From NCBI GenBank assembly GCA_964035015.1, contig OZ035997.1, positions 16,227,467 to 16,291,466 of the forward strand: a DNA stretch of 64,000 nt, read 5' to 3'. The translations under genes and the position numbers were made by a program. Position 1 is the first letter of the stretch, and every line of letters begins with the position of its first letter. Source of the DNA: Corallium rubrum (taxonomy: Eukaryota; Cnidaria; Anthozoa; Scleralcyonacea; Coralliidae). This document shows positions 51,601 through 64,000 of this stretch, in pieces. The notes under the pieces were generated by a model. The model was not told the DNA's origin. It saw only the letters and a list, made by a program, of their open reading frames with translations, and did not search any database.

Positions 51601-54600
51601 GCACATTTCTGGTGACTCCAAAGCGTTTATTTAAGTATGTACATGTCTGAAAAACTTAAATGATCAGCCAGATTTGAAAGATAACCTCATGCAAAGCAAC
51701 TCAAATACTACATATAAAAATATGAAGCTAATTTTAAAAGATAAAATTGAGAAGAAAAATCTGAAAAATTCCAGAACTTTTAAAAGACATTTTCTAATAC
51801 TAGTGCAGAGCAGGCAACATCGATTGAAAACAGAAATAGATCTGTTAAAGCTGAGCCAATGGCACTAACGCGTGCACGAACACACGTGAGCATGCAACAC
51901 GAGCGGTTTTATGCAAATCAGATAGATTGAGATCTATGATTTTTTAACCTAGCATTGACATTCGTCTTCTTCACTTGCATAATATCAAGATGAAAACAAA
52001 ACATAACAATTCTGTTGTAGCACTAATAAAAAATGTTCAAATGTATTAATCCAACAACTAAAGCTGAGGCAATTTATCCCTTTTTATGTAATATAGTTGA
52101 AGCCAAAATGGACCAGTGTAGTCCACGACCATTTTTGTACAAATTGTTATTTTTGTAGCCATAATATGCGGTCAACATTTCGCAAACAAAAATCATGTCC
52201 ACAAAAATAATTCTACATTTAGATTAATCAGACAAAGAGTATGGATTTAATTACTGAACAGAGTCTTTTAGTCTGCATCTTAAGTGCAAGTGAAGGATCA
52301 TTATCAGCAGTTGGCATCATTTTTATGAGCTCATTTAGAAAACAGTAAAAAGGCTAATATAATTCTTAGAACTACAACTTGGCAAAGTTCCAAATAGCAC
52401 AGTTTCTGTATATAGTTCGTCAAGGATACTCTGTATGTTTTGTATGTTCTGCACGGGATCGATTGGCTATACAGTATATAACGCGGGTTTTCTAATTAGT
52501 TCAATTAAACTCAGATAACTGTATATTGTTTTTGTTAAACGATCTCAGCAGAGATCGAGCAAGTTTGAAGGTAACAAAGATAACTAAAATAATTCCACAG
52601 AAGATTGCACTACACATATTTTGTCAAAATCTAAGAGTTTCCTCAAATGCTTGACAAATTGTCATGGCAGTGACAACGGATCGACAGACGTTGAGATGTT
52701 TCGCTTAGGTTCGGATTGCAGGAGCCATTATCTGTGTTTGGATTGATAGATTGCGTATATAGTCTCGTGTTTGCAAGAAGTGGTTTAATGTTACTAGATT
52801 AATACACTCAAGTGCATGTCGTGACTTTCAACGACCCTAAGGATTTTGTTCAACGATTCTTTCAATCCTATAATATTCTTTGCTCAATCTAATAATATTC
52901 ATCCATGAAATTAAGCAACTCTAATTTTTTAAACGATGAATTACTCAGATGGAAAACTCATTTTTGTTCAAAGCTAAGACTCTTCAAAAATCTCTTCTGT
53001 ACACACTGGATATCAATTGGCATTTATTAGCATGTTATGCATGAAAGGTATAGCATACTACGTATATACGCACATGCAGGCAGTGTCGAAAAACAAATTA
53101 AAAATATGTAATAAAAGTAGTGTGCTGCGTAGGCAGTGTTGAAACAAAAATCGATTAACCCGGTTGGTAACGTTTCCGGCTATAAGGCCTTATCAGCCTA
53201 CTAAATAATACGCTTAGTTTAATTCTTAAAGTGACTGATATGAGTAAGGCGTTTATACATACGAGATGTCGTAAATATAATTAATTTTTCAAATAGAACG
53301 CCAAGCAATTCTGCAAAGGAACATCTATCTGATAATGACGGCAATTAAGCTTCGTATCCTGTTTTAAGTTGAACAATTTTCAACAAAGATAATCGAATGA
53401 GTCGGCCTTCAGTAGCATATTGTAGATAAGGAAGGGTTTACTATAAGCCAATTTTTTTAATATATAAATGTCAAGCCTTCGATCATATATCCTATATATA
53501 TATCAATATATAATAATTATCTCTGTTCTGTTGTGCAGCGGAGGTGTGACGTGGTGGATATAACGTCACTGTCTTTTGCTGACAAAGAGAAGGATTTGAT
53601 AATCTTTCCTGACAAAACATATGTTTGAAAATTTTGAATTGGTTTGTTGTTCTTCTTCTTTTTAATAATCTTGTTTCCATCACTGAACAATTGATGTAAT
53701 TATATGCTGATACTTATAAAGGCGGCTATATAACAACATTTAAATTATACTTAGTTATTGTGGAACGAAATGACGAGTAGACAATCTAACACGTTACTAG
53801 CCGGTATTGCCCATTTGGCAACTTATTAATCTTAATCTGTCTAAGGCCAGATAGATGATCTTCCGGAAGTCCGGACCGTAAAGAGTTAACGAAGTTTCAT
53901 GTTACAGAAGTTCATCGTTTATGAGCGGTAGAAGAATCCAACTGATGCCGAGAAACTTTGTATACCGTAGTTATACAAACGATGAAAGAAACTATGATAC
54001 TACCGAGATAAATTAAGACACATAACGTATCCTATAGTCGGATATTTACACGAATACTGCATGGTATAAACGGGCCATTATTTAATAATTCAAGCGTCAC
54101 TAGCCGTAAACGGAACAGGATCTACAAGGGAGTGATTCGAATCTTCGAAACCGCAAAATCACAACTCTTATATTGCAATTTACAACTGTAAGTATATAAT
54201 TAAAATTTAATGAAGAATATTCATGTATATTGTATAACAAAAACTATTCGTTCTTAGTTCCATTCTACTAGAAACAGATGATCTAAAAAGGCATGTTTGG
54301 CTGTTAATTATCTTTATAAACCTCAATACAGTACAGCATACAATTTTCTCGTAATGCTGAATAGGTGCATGTTTTATACCCTTTTTCATTTTCACATGTC
54401 AACTCCTCAGTTGCTTCTTCAGTTGCTGTGTTTTAAAAATAGCCTAGTCCAAACTTTAAAATCAATCTTTCTCACACTTCTAACCTGCGGCACAACATAT
54501 GATATCCACACGGCATGATGAAAACTTGAAATATACCGCGGATACCACAATTTTCTTCATGTAATACAATTGAATGCATTTTGCCTTTGGTATTCAAATT

Positions 54601-55522
54601 TGCGTTTGCGTTTGATGACTATCAAGGTAATAGCTTGAACAACGATTTCATTCATACTGCTAAAATCACGTTAAATTAAATATAGACCATGCATCAGTTT
54701 TATTAGCCAATCTGCAGCATGCATGCGCGGTAAGAATTAAGACTCACAGTATGACTGAGTTAATAATTAAATTTAACTTAACTATACACAGCTAGCTAGC
54801 GTTGTTATGAAAAGAAAATTACTGACTATTTAATTATTCCAAAATCGGTATTGTGCAAAATATCCAGAAAAATATGTTCAAATAATTCCCTGTATACCTT
54901 AGTATTCTACCTCGCTCCACATGCGCTACTCTTATCTCACCGCCATCCAAACTATAACAGCAGTGTTTGGTTATTTTTACCGTACTTCAACAAGCACAAA
55001 CAAGTTAATAGTTCTCAAATAAAGTTCCACCCCCACTATGAAAGTGATAACGACAACTGCATGTTTATATCACAGGATAGTACTTCAGGGAAATTGCTGA
55101 TACATATCATAGACTCAATTGGTTCTACAAATCAGTATATGCCAAGTTATCCTGCACATGATAAACGTTCTACTAGAAACAGTTCAACAACTCAGTATTT
55201 GCTTGCATGCCGTCTTAAGATGAGCCAGATATTTGTTCGCCAATTTCAAAAACCGAAAACATGCAGCGTTGAAATTACCTTGAATACATGGAATATCTAT
55301 ATAAGAGTTAATTACCGAGAAGGAGGTAACTAATGGAATATATAGCTGTATATATATTTATATAATGAAGTCGTCTGCGTTCATTCATTGGCTAGGTTGA
55401 ATATATAGATACTGAATAAGTAATAGTTTTGAAACTCATGAAATATTAACAATGTGAAATATTAACAATGGTGTATGTATATGTTGTGACTATACTTATA
55501 TCAGCGGAGTCCTTTTACATTT
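48630..55522. other. AT-rich non-coding stretch
   Basis: I see no confident gene. Minor items are an imperfect foldback around 49878-49946 (CCGTAGATCCGAAC / GTTCGAAACTACGGATC), a short GAGCA repeat near 50000-50025 and ATAAC repeats near 50733-50754. A 160-codon frame at 54851-55333 has no recognised motif. Confidence 0.5.
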
Positions 55523-55531
55523 AGTTATATC

Positions 55532-55752
55532 ATAGATAATGAAGTGGAACTGGTTAGGAAACTTACGAAACCGTAAACGATGTTTGCACAACTTGCTATG
55601 GTAATTATACACTTATAACGGCCTAATCGCACCTAACGGGTGCATTAGCTGCTTATAAGTGTATAATTACCATAGCAAGTTGTGCAAACATCGTTTCCGG
55701 TTTCGTAAGATCATTTTAAGTTTCCTATCCAGTTCCCCCTTCCATTATCTAT
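55532..55752. mobile_element. Palindromic MITE, same family as the foldback ends (221 bp)
   Basis: Ends ATAGATAATG.../...CATTATCTAT-type, with long inverted arms (GAAACCGTAAACGATG and its near-inverse). Flanks AGTTATATC and GGTTTTATC match at 7 of 9 positions, consistent with an aged 9-bp duplication. Confidence 0.75.
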
Positions 55753-55761
55753 GGTTTTATC

Positions 55762-57303
<1,542 letters not shown>

Positions 57304-57312
57304 TTATTTATT

Positions 57313-57406
57313 TATTTATTCGGTAGACTTGCTGTGCTACTCGGAGTTTCACGCAGTAAAGCGATCGTGAAACTCCGAGTAGCACAGCAAGTCTACCGAA
57401 TAAATA
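57313..57406. repeat. Perfect inverted repeat, 40-bp arms, 14-nt loop
   Basis: Arm 57313-57352 (TATTTATTCGGTAGACTTGC...) pairs exactly with 57367-57406. It sits between two long TA tracts, like the palindrome at 42572-42661. Confidence 0.95.
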
Positions 57407-57487
57407 TTATCCGCTCTACCGGTAATGGTATTGAGCGCTCTAAAACCATTGACAAGTCCTGTAACCACTTTGTTACAGTCAATTCTC

Positions 57488-57489
<2 letters not shown>

Positions 57490-57561
<72 letters not shown>
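57490..57561. repeat. (TA)n microsatellite
   Basis: TA tract ending in CACACACA. Confidence 0.95.
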
Positions 57562-57569
<8 letters not shown>

Positions 57570-60414
57570 TACATCCTACTGAAATACGCGTGCATGGGTT
57601 CAACCGTATAATCATCAACCTTAGCTTTTAATTAATACATAAGTTAGTGTACAAGATTTCTTATACCAGCTGTTAGAGCAGTTATATAATTTTCTTCAAA
57701 CTTCTTCACTGTCATTTAATTTCAGTTACTAAAGACTGTCTATGTCATTCGTATGCAGGATACAGTAAATTTAGCTAAATGGATCTTGTTGAAGTGGGAA
57801 TGCATGGCATGATTAGTTCACTATATAGTTCAGTCAAAAAACAATCGATTGAGTATATCGCTCACAACACAGAGATGCTTTAACATACCATTTATCAAGA
57901 CTGTTCTACACTATATTATTTTAACTTATTGATTTACGTTTGCAACCGAAGCAACGACGTAAAGCAATGCATGTGCGAGCAGGCATGGTGTTATGACAGA
58001 ATATTGCAAACGTCTGTTAAACTTAAATTATTATTGGTATGGCTCTGGTATAATCTGTTCTGCTCATCTAGGCAAGAAACTCTGGACATTGTCAGCTACA
58101 GAGAGTTCCAAGATTAAGTAAAATTAATATTGTGAAATGATTCGACACACAAACAGATGGACGTAATTATATATGTGCTATTATGCATGAGCTGTATCTT
58201 CAACAGTATTTTTTATATTTAGTTTATTTAACCCTTGTACTGTAGATCGTTGCCATTTTGTAACTTTATTATCTTAAGATGCTGATATATAGTCAGACAT
58301 GCAGTTTAGTATCGACTGCTCGTGAAAAGCAAACTTCTCAGCGCGGTAACAAGCCAAGTCAAGGGTTATCGTTCACTTGTCATTCCTAAACTTCATTGTT
58401 TTACTCTGGCTAACATCAGACAATTCTAACCGCCCAGCCCAGGGAAAGATGCCATGACGAGCTTGGGAATAGAGAGTTAATAATTCCATAATAATTTATC
58501 TTATTTCATTTATTTCAGAATATTTTTCTAAAGATTGTCTGCTACACTGACCAATTTTGCAGGTACGCATAACATAAATTCATAAAGTAATTGATATTGA
58601 GGTCATTGGCATTTGCTATAGACCATGCACTTGCGCTTATTCCCTTGGTGGAGGACACATGCTTATAAACTATAGAAATTTCATCATTATTTTCTCTGTT
58701 GAACGTCGGAACTTTGAAGATGCACCGTTTTGACGTCATCTGCAAGAGATCTATAACAGTATGACTCATTTCCATCGGCATCAGTCAAAATTGCTCCTTA
58801 TACTCTCCATATCAACCTTGGTAGTTAATCATCAACAAATTTTGCAGTTCAATCCGACCGAGTCTTTATGAACGCCTCGTGCTCGGTATAAATAATATCC
58901 TGAAGATTTGGCCCTAATTGTCTATGCCCCTATGGTGACATTCGTCTATGTTTTTGATCAACGAGAGCCTTCAACTCTTTTAGTTTCATTACATTTTACA
59001 ATTGCAGGTAGGACTAGCGAGATGCCGTATATAGAATAATCAAAGTAATGTGCAGCGTAGGAAGTATGGAAACACAAATCGAAATATAGTAAAAAGGCCC
59101 TTCGAACCGTTAGACTTCTGCTTTCCGTGTTCTTCCGTTTCGATTTGTAAATAAAACATTCGTGTATATTATATATAATCAAAATCTGTTAACGTTCTTA
59201 TATGTGGTGGCGCGCTCCAAAGATCTATAAGGCATATCGCTGCATGTTAACCATACCCTGCTGTACAATACGTACTCGAGGAATGTATAGGTTTTATTGT
59301 CCGTTAGGCTTGTTCATTTCTGAGTGTGCACTATTTTGTAGTTGCATTGTTTTTAAATGATATTGCCTAAAGTTTGAGAATCAATGCACTGTTGACTTCC
59401 AAAATGCACTGCTATAAAAACATATTTATGCAATATCAATATCAATAACTGAATAATTTTATTATATTCGAATTTATACTTGGATTTCGATAACTGAAAA
59501 TTTTCTTAGAAAAGAAAAGATAAGATTTTATAAGAATAGAGTCTGTCAGATCTATTACTAAAGAAAAAGCTGGCGAGTTTACATAAGTAAGATATATTTG
59601 GTTATACATTTACATTATACAGTTCAATACATCGTTCAAGTATAAAACCATCTTCCTTCTCTTTTATACTTGACTCTTGGCAAACATTGAAAATAATTTC
59701 TTTAACAATTTATAATAGTTTAAAATGAATATTTTACATGTATATTTAACTCCTTTTTGCCCAGAGGGTCTATTACCTCAGATTCACCGCTGAGTAGACC
59801 AATCAGAAAGCTGGAAAGCCTCTTTTCCACTGTGAAATTATACTAAAGGCTTGTATGCCTATATAGGTCGCCTATAGGAAGTGTTCCAATTGCCTATAGA
59901 AACCTGCATGATCCTATATAGGTTGGCCTATAGACTGTTGTATAGGTAAACCCACAGACTTTTTTGTTAGGGAGTTTTGGGTTCGATTATGGTGGATCCA
60001 ACTATATAAAAAAACATATTCAATTATAATAAAGTAGTACATTAGAAAATTTCATGTAAGAAAAAATGCGTTCATGGATACTGAGAAGACAACATGTATG
60101 CAGCACATTAGAAAGGGATTAATTTTCACCAAAAGAGTCCAAACCTAAAGTGGCATATCAAAAAATATTTCATGATACAAAATAGAACTGTAACAGAAAG
60201 ATATTCTATTGTATAAAGTTGTACTTCCTTCACTCAATTAATTCAATTAATTCACTCAATTAACTCTTTCTTGTCCGAATTGGTCTTTAGTATTTTATTC
60301 TGGCTAACGCCAGACGATTTTATTCACCTCTGGGGAAGCCCCCGGACAGGAATGAGTTATAAACTATCTCTTTAAAGTAATTTCAGACAATGAAATATAT
60401 ATATAGTATTATAT
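57562..60414. other. AT-rich non-coding stretch
   Basis: No gene recognised. Six CCTATA/TATAGG words cluster at 59858-59947. CTGGCTAAC-CAGAC-type sequence near 58405 recurs near 60300 and, more weakly, near 50350, suggesting a degraded repeat. Confidence 0.5.
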
Positions 60415-62060
60415 AGAGAGATTCACTCGTAATAAAGTTGATTTAGTGCATATATTGGACATAAATTATACTTTAATAAAGGGGAGACATTAGCAAGCTG
60501 AGACTTAACTTAAATAAAGGTAGCGCATTAGAATAAGACTCAACTCATGTAATAAAATAAACACATTAGAAAGAGAGTCTATCATGTAATAAAATAGACA
60601 CATTAGAAAGATATTCTATCATGTGATAAAATAAACACATTAGAAAGAGATTCTAAAGTCTAATAAAAATAGCATATTAATTACAAAGACATTCAATAAT
60701 TGTCGACTCATGTAGTAAAATAAACACATTAGAAAGAGATTCTATTATAGTCTAATAAAAATAGCATATTCAACTGCAAATCAGACAGATTAGAACGAGA
60801 TTCTTCTTTAATAAAGATAGCAGATTAGAAAGAGATAAGTTCAACTGTAATAACGTGAGATCATTAGACCGAGATATAGTTACTTTCTAGTAAAAATACA
60901 CGACAAAAGACTCAACTGTAATAAAAATAGCATATCACAAAGAGATTCAACTGTAATAAAAGTTAGCTCATTAGATCGAGATATAGTTACTTTATAGTAA
61001 AAATAAACGACAAAGACTCAACTGTAATAAAAATAGCATATTACAAAGAGATTCAACTGTAATAAAAATAGCATATTACTAAGAGATTCAACTGTAATAG
61101 GGTTAGCTCATTAGATCAATCGATATACTTTACAATAAAGGTTCAGGACAATAGTAAAAAAATGAAGACAACTGTAATAAAGGTAGCAGATTACAAAGGG
61201 ATTTAACTGTAATAAAGTTAGCCCATTAGAATAGATGAAGACTATACTTTCTTGAAGACCAGGCATATAGCATGAGAGTAACAAAAGTAGCGTATTAGAA
61301 AATGGTTTACTTCAATAAAGGTTAGTATTATAGAGAGATTCACTTGTAATAAAGTTGACGTACGTATATATTGGACATAAATTATACAAAGGGAAGACAT
61401 TAGCAAGCTGAGATTCAACTTAAATAAAGGTAGCGCATTAGAATAAGACTCAACTTATGTAATAAAATAAACACATTAGAAAGAGATTCTATCATGTGCT
61501 AAAATAAACACATTAGAAAGAGATTATAAAGTCTAATAAAAATAGCATATTAGTTACAAAGACATTCGATAATTGTCGACTCATGTAGTAAAATAAACAC
61601 ATTAGAAAGAGATTCTAGTCTAATAAAAATAGCATATTAGTTAGTACAAGACATTCAATAATTGCTTATCAGACAAAGATTTTACTGCAAAAGAATTAGA
61701 TTGTAATAAAGGTGGCGTATTAGAAACGTTTTTACTGTAATAAAGGTAGTAAGAAAGAGAGAGTAACTGTAATCAAGTTAAACTATTGGACAGAGTTTAT
61801 GCGTTAAAAATTTAAAGGTACAACATTTTAAAAGAGACTCAACTATTAGTAATTGTAGCTCATGTATTTACAAAGTGATTCCAATGTAATATAAGTATCA
61901 GATTGGAAAAAGACTCAACTATTTTTAAAGATAGCACAAAAGAGATCTTATACTGTAATGCAGATAGCATTAAATCAGAAGACATACTATATTGTAAAAA
62001 ATTGCATTGCTTCCTAAGGTATTGTACTATAATAAAGATAACAAGCACATTACAAAAACA
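60415..62060. repeat. Degenerate satellite, about 37-40-bp units with a larger duplication
   Basis: Recurring words are ATTAGAAAGAGATTC, ACTGTAATAAA and AATAGCATATTA, at loosely regular spacing over 1.6 kb. A block of about 300 bp starting at 60415 is repeated from about 61325 (both contain GACATTAGCAAGCTGAGA and GGTAGCGCATTAGAATAAGA), giving a higher-order level. Confidence 0.8.
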
Positions 62061-62319
62061 CTCATAGATAAGGAACGTTACAAATATTTTGTAATATTAA
62101 CAAACAAATTACAGACTATGGCTATTAACAAACAAATTACAGACTTATGACTAATTTTTTGTTGAGGAAGAAATATACTATATATAGCAACATATTTAAC
62201 ATGGTAAATGCATAACAAAGCTTAGAAACATATAGTAACTAAGGGAGATCAAAATATTTAAATATACTAAGTGATATCATTGTAAAAAGTAATTTAATTT
62301 CAATATTATGAAATTATTT
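62061..62319. other. No feature recognised
   Basis: AT-rich spacer with a short direct repeat (AACAAACAAATTACAGACT) near 62100-62140. Confidence 0.4.
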
Positions 62320-62822
62320 TTTAAGTAATATTTAAAACATGAGCAGCAGTGTTTTATCAGATTTACTGTCGGGGCAATAGAAGCGTTCCTAAAATAATTG
62401 TGCAATTCATTTGTTCAAATTGATCAATTCATTTGATGAACTTCCTTTTTATTATTGCTAAACTTCCTGTTTTGAATTTGATTGGTTCCTGGTTTTTGAA
62501 TAACCAATAAGAAAAAGGATTATTTGCCAAACACCAATCAAATTCGAAACAGAATTCAAAACAGGAAGTTTAGCAATATTTTCATCAAATGAATTGTTCA
62601 ACGTGAGGAATACAACTGCACAATTATTTTAGGAACGCTTCTATTGCCACGACAGTAAAACACGAGACGATAGCCAAGTGTTTGAGAGCGGATAAAACAT
62701 GTACTGCGAATGTTTGAAATAGCTTCAAAAACGACCCATTTGGTAAGTTCATTGGCGTAGTAAGTTTGAAAAATAACGTTGTCTAAGCCGAGAAAATCAA
62801 AGCTAAAGTTTATGCAAATCAG
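62320..62822 (+). repeat. Dispersed repeat copy 2, carrying a nested MITE
   Basis: Inverse of 41395-41620 outside the inserted 62366-62655. The two copies together define the insertion exactly. Confidence 0.7.
62366..62655. mobile_element. Foldback MITE with TA duplication (290 bp)
   Basis: Ends CTGTCGGGGCAATAGAAGCG and inverse CGCTTCTATTGCCACGACAG. TA lies on both sides (62364-62365, 62656-62657). Most of its length folds back (AAACTTCCTGTTTTGAATTT and inverse). The TA target suggests Tc1/mariner mobilisation. Confidence 0.85.
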
Positions 62823-62936
62823 GTTTCTTTATCAGATACAAAACCACGGACATGGTACTGATTTCCTTTGTGTTTTCCTCATGAATTATTGAGTTTTTGA
62901 AATATGTTTTAAAATGGCAAGGACAGCACTAACCGT

Positions 62937-62938
62937 AG

Positions 62939-62975
<37 letters not shown>

Positions 62976-62998
62976 AATGATAATGATGATGATGATCA
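62937..62998. repeat. (GAT)n microsatellite
   Basis: Trinucleotide tract with a few AAT-type changes. Confidence 0.95.
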
Positions 62999-63252
62999 AA
63001 TGAATACACAAAACACCTAGTGTAAATTTTTGTTCTCAAGTAATGAAAGAGTTTTGTAAAAGCTTGTGTGAGTACGAAGCGTACGATTTACAGTCGCCAT
63101 TCTAGGTAGAGTACTTGTATTTTGTCCAGTAAGTTCGATGTTTATGTGTGGTAGTGGGCGCTTGCAAGAAGACCATTAAAGCTAAAAATAGTGTTGAAGT
63201 ACTAGACTTATACATAGTGCACGAGTTAAGGATTTACTTTATTATACTTTAA

Positions 63253-63757
63253 CCCTATCCAGACTGGGGGGGGGGGGCGGAAAGAGCCCGCGCTGAATTT
63301 AAATATGTATGGGCTTTATATGTGGAAAATTTGGTGAAAAAATATTACTCCAAAAAAAGTTACAGCGGAGTCGTGAACACCTACCAACACTAAATTTCAG
63401 CCAACAATTTTTATAATGCTTGCTTTTATAATAGTTACAATAAAAGTAAGCACTTTTTAATAAAGAGAAACTATTTTTTTGATATACTACCTTTTTTATG
63501 TTAACAAAACAATAAGAAAAATTTTTTTGGAAATTCTAAAAATCCTGGGTGTTTGCAATTAATGACGTCATAATGACGTCATAATTTGTCGCCATGACAA
63601 CATAAGTGTAACACATACTTGAACAAGGCATACCATCCACCTGTAATTCGTCGAAATACACCAAATGGTTCAGGAGATATTCACCGCGGGCACTTTCCGC
63701 CCCCCCCCCCCCAGTCCCAGAAGTCCAGAAGTAAAAAAAAGCCCAGTCTGGATAGGG
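63253..63757. mobile_element. piggyBac-type MITE (505 bp) with TTAA target
   Basis: Ends CCCTATCCAGACTGGG (63253-63268) and exact inverse (63742-63757), flanked by TTAA at 63249-63252 and 63758-63761. TTAA plus CCC ends are piggyBac features. G and C homopolymers follow the ends. Two TGACGTCA sites occur in the middle (63563-63581). Confidence 0.85.
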
Positions 63758-64000
63758 TTAAATAAGAATTTTGCCTATGTACTTGTTGTTGTAAAATGTC
63801 GTGTAGACTATAGCTTAAATTCTCTAATCCCAGGAAATTTGAGGGACACTGACTCTCAGACAATTTTTGAGGGACACTGACGACTCTTTCTAAAGTTTTT
63901 GACAGGGTAGGTGAAAGGGGGGGGGGGGGGGGGAGAGTGTTTCGAGATTGTAGAAAAAATTGCTGGTCATTTTGTTCTCTTCTACTGCCCTCCACTGTCC
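63758..64000. other. Window end, poly-G tract only
   Basis: A run of about 17 G lies near 63918-63934. Two copies of GAGGGACACTGAC lie at 63841-63880. No coding signal. Confidence 0.5.

Noticed and set aside
54851..55333. 160-codon frame as a gene
   Set aside because: No motif, splice context or neighbour supports it; low-complexity Ser/Asn/His composition in AT-rich DNA.

Overview
The window is AT-rich eukaryotic DNA made almost entirely of mobile elements. Long AT dinucleotide tracts, tRNA-derived SINE-like repeats, R2-like LINE remains, many MITEs and a Maverick/Polinton point to a marine invertebrate animal. A cnidarian or similar non-bilaterian is my guess, not shown by the sequence. 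I found no certain host gene; one stretch at 48134-48468 could be an exon.

Region 1 (290-29346) is a complete Maverick/Polinton. It has 1024-bp terminal inverted repeats (TIRs) differing at one position and a perfect 6-bp target duplication, CACAGG. It sits inside an older palindromic MITE. Removing two later insertions leaves about 18.6 kb. The left gene block reads leftward: protein-primed DNA polymerase B, a BRO-N/VRR-NUC nuclease, a protein made of two inactive-looking VRR-NUC-like domains, a zinc-ribbon factor that may be VLTF3-like, several small membrane proteins and a fibre-like protein. The right block reads rightward from a divergent promoter near 21070: a structural-type protein, chromodomain integrase, a PX-like membrane protein, major capsid protein, packaging ATPase and further element proteins. 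Many of its start codons sit in a shared context, TAGTNTATG or close to it, which may be a virus-style promoter/initiator. Five genes are broken: polB (frameshift plus an exact hAT MITE insertion), integrase (in-frame TAG), BRO-N/VRR-NUC (split by a 10-kb insertion), a small membrane gene (frameshift) and the last gene (TAG plus frameshift). The capsid, ATPase and PX-like genes are open.

Region 2 (5739-15804, inside the Polinton) is a head-to-tail array of five almost identical 1.96-kb units plus a sixth 254-bp end segment, inserted at a TA. Each unit carries a Tc1/mariner-type transposase with an internal deletion and a premature stop, a fragment of a second protein on the other strand, and seven 10-bp iteron-like repeats.

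Region 3 (29347-37839) holds the host MITE, a decayed R2-like LINE with a duplicated 3' endonuclease end and its own nested MITE, a second R2-like LINE fragment on the minus strand, a SINE-like repeat and about 85 copies of a 5-bp satellite.

Region 4 (38381-46505) is an 8.1-kb foldback element with arms of about 2.8-3.0 kb, 19-bp and 32-bp minisatellites in both arms, and a perfect 9-bp target duplication GATCAAGTC, as expected of a Mutator-type (MULE) foldback. A small MITE with the same ends lies at 55532-55752.

Region 5 (46506-64000) is mostly non-coding. It contains further MITEs (one of TA type with an identifiable empty site elsewhere in the window, one of piggyBac type with TTAA), AT tracts hosting perfect palindromes, and a 1.6-kb degenerate satellite with higher-order structure.
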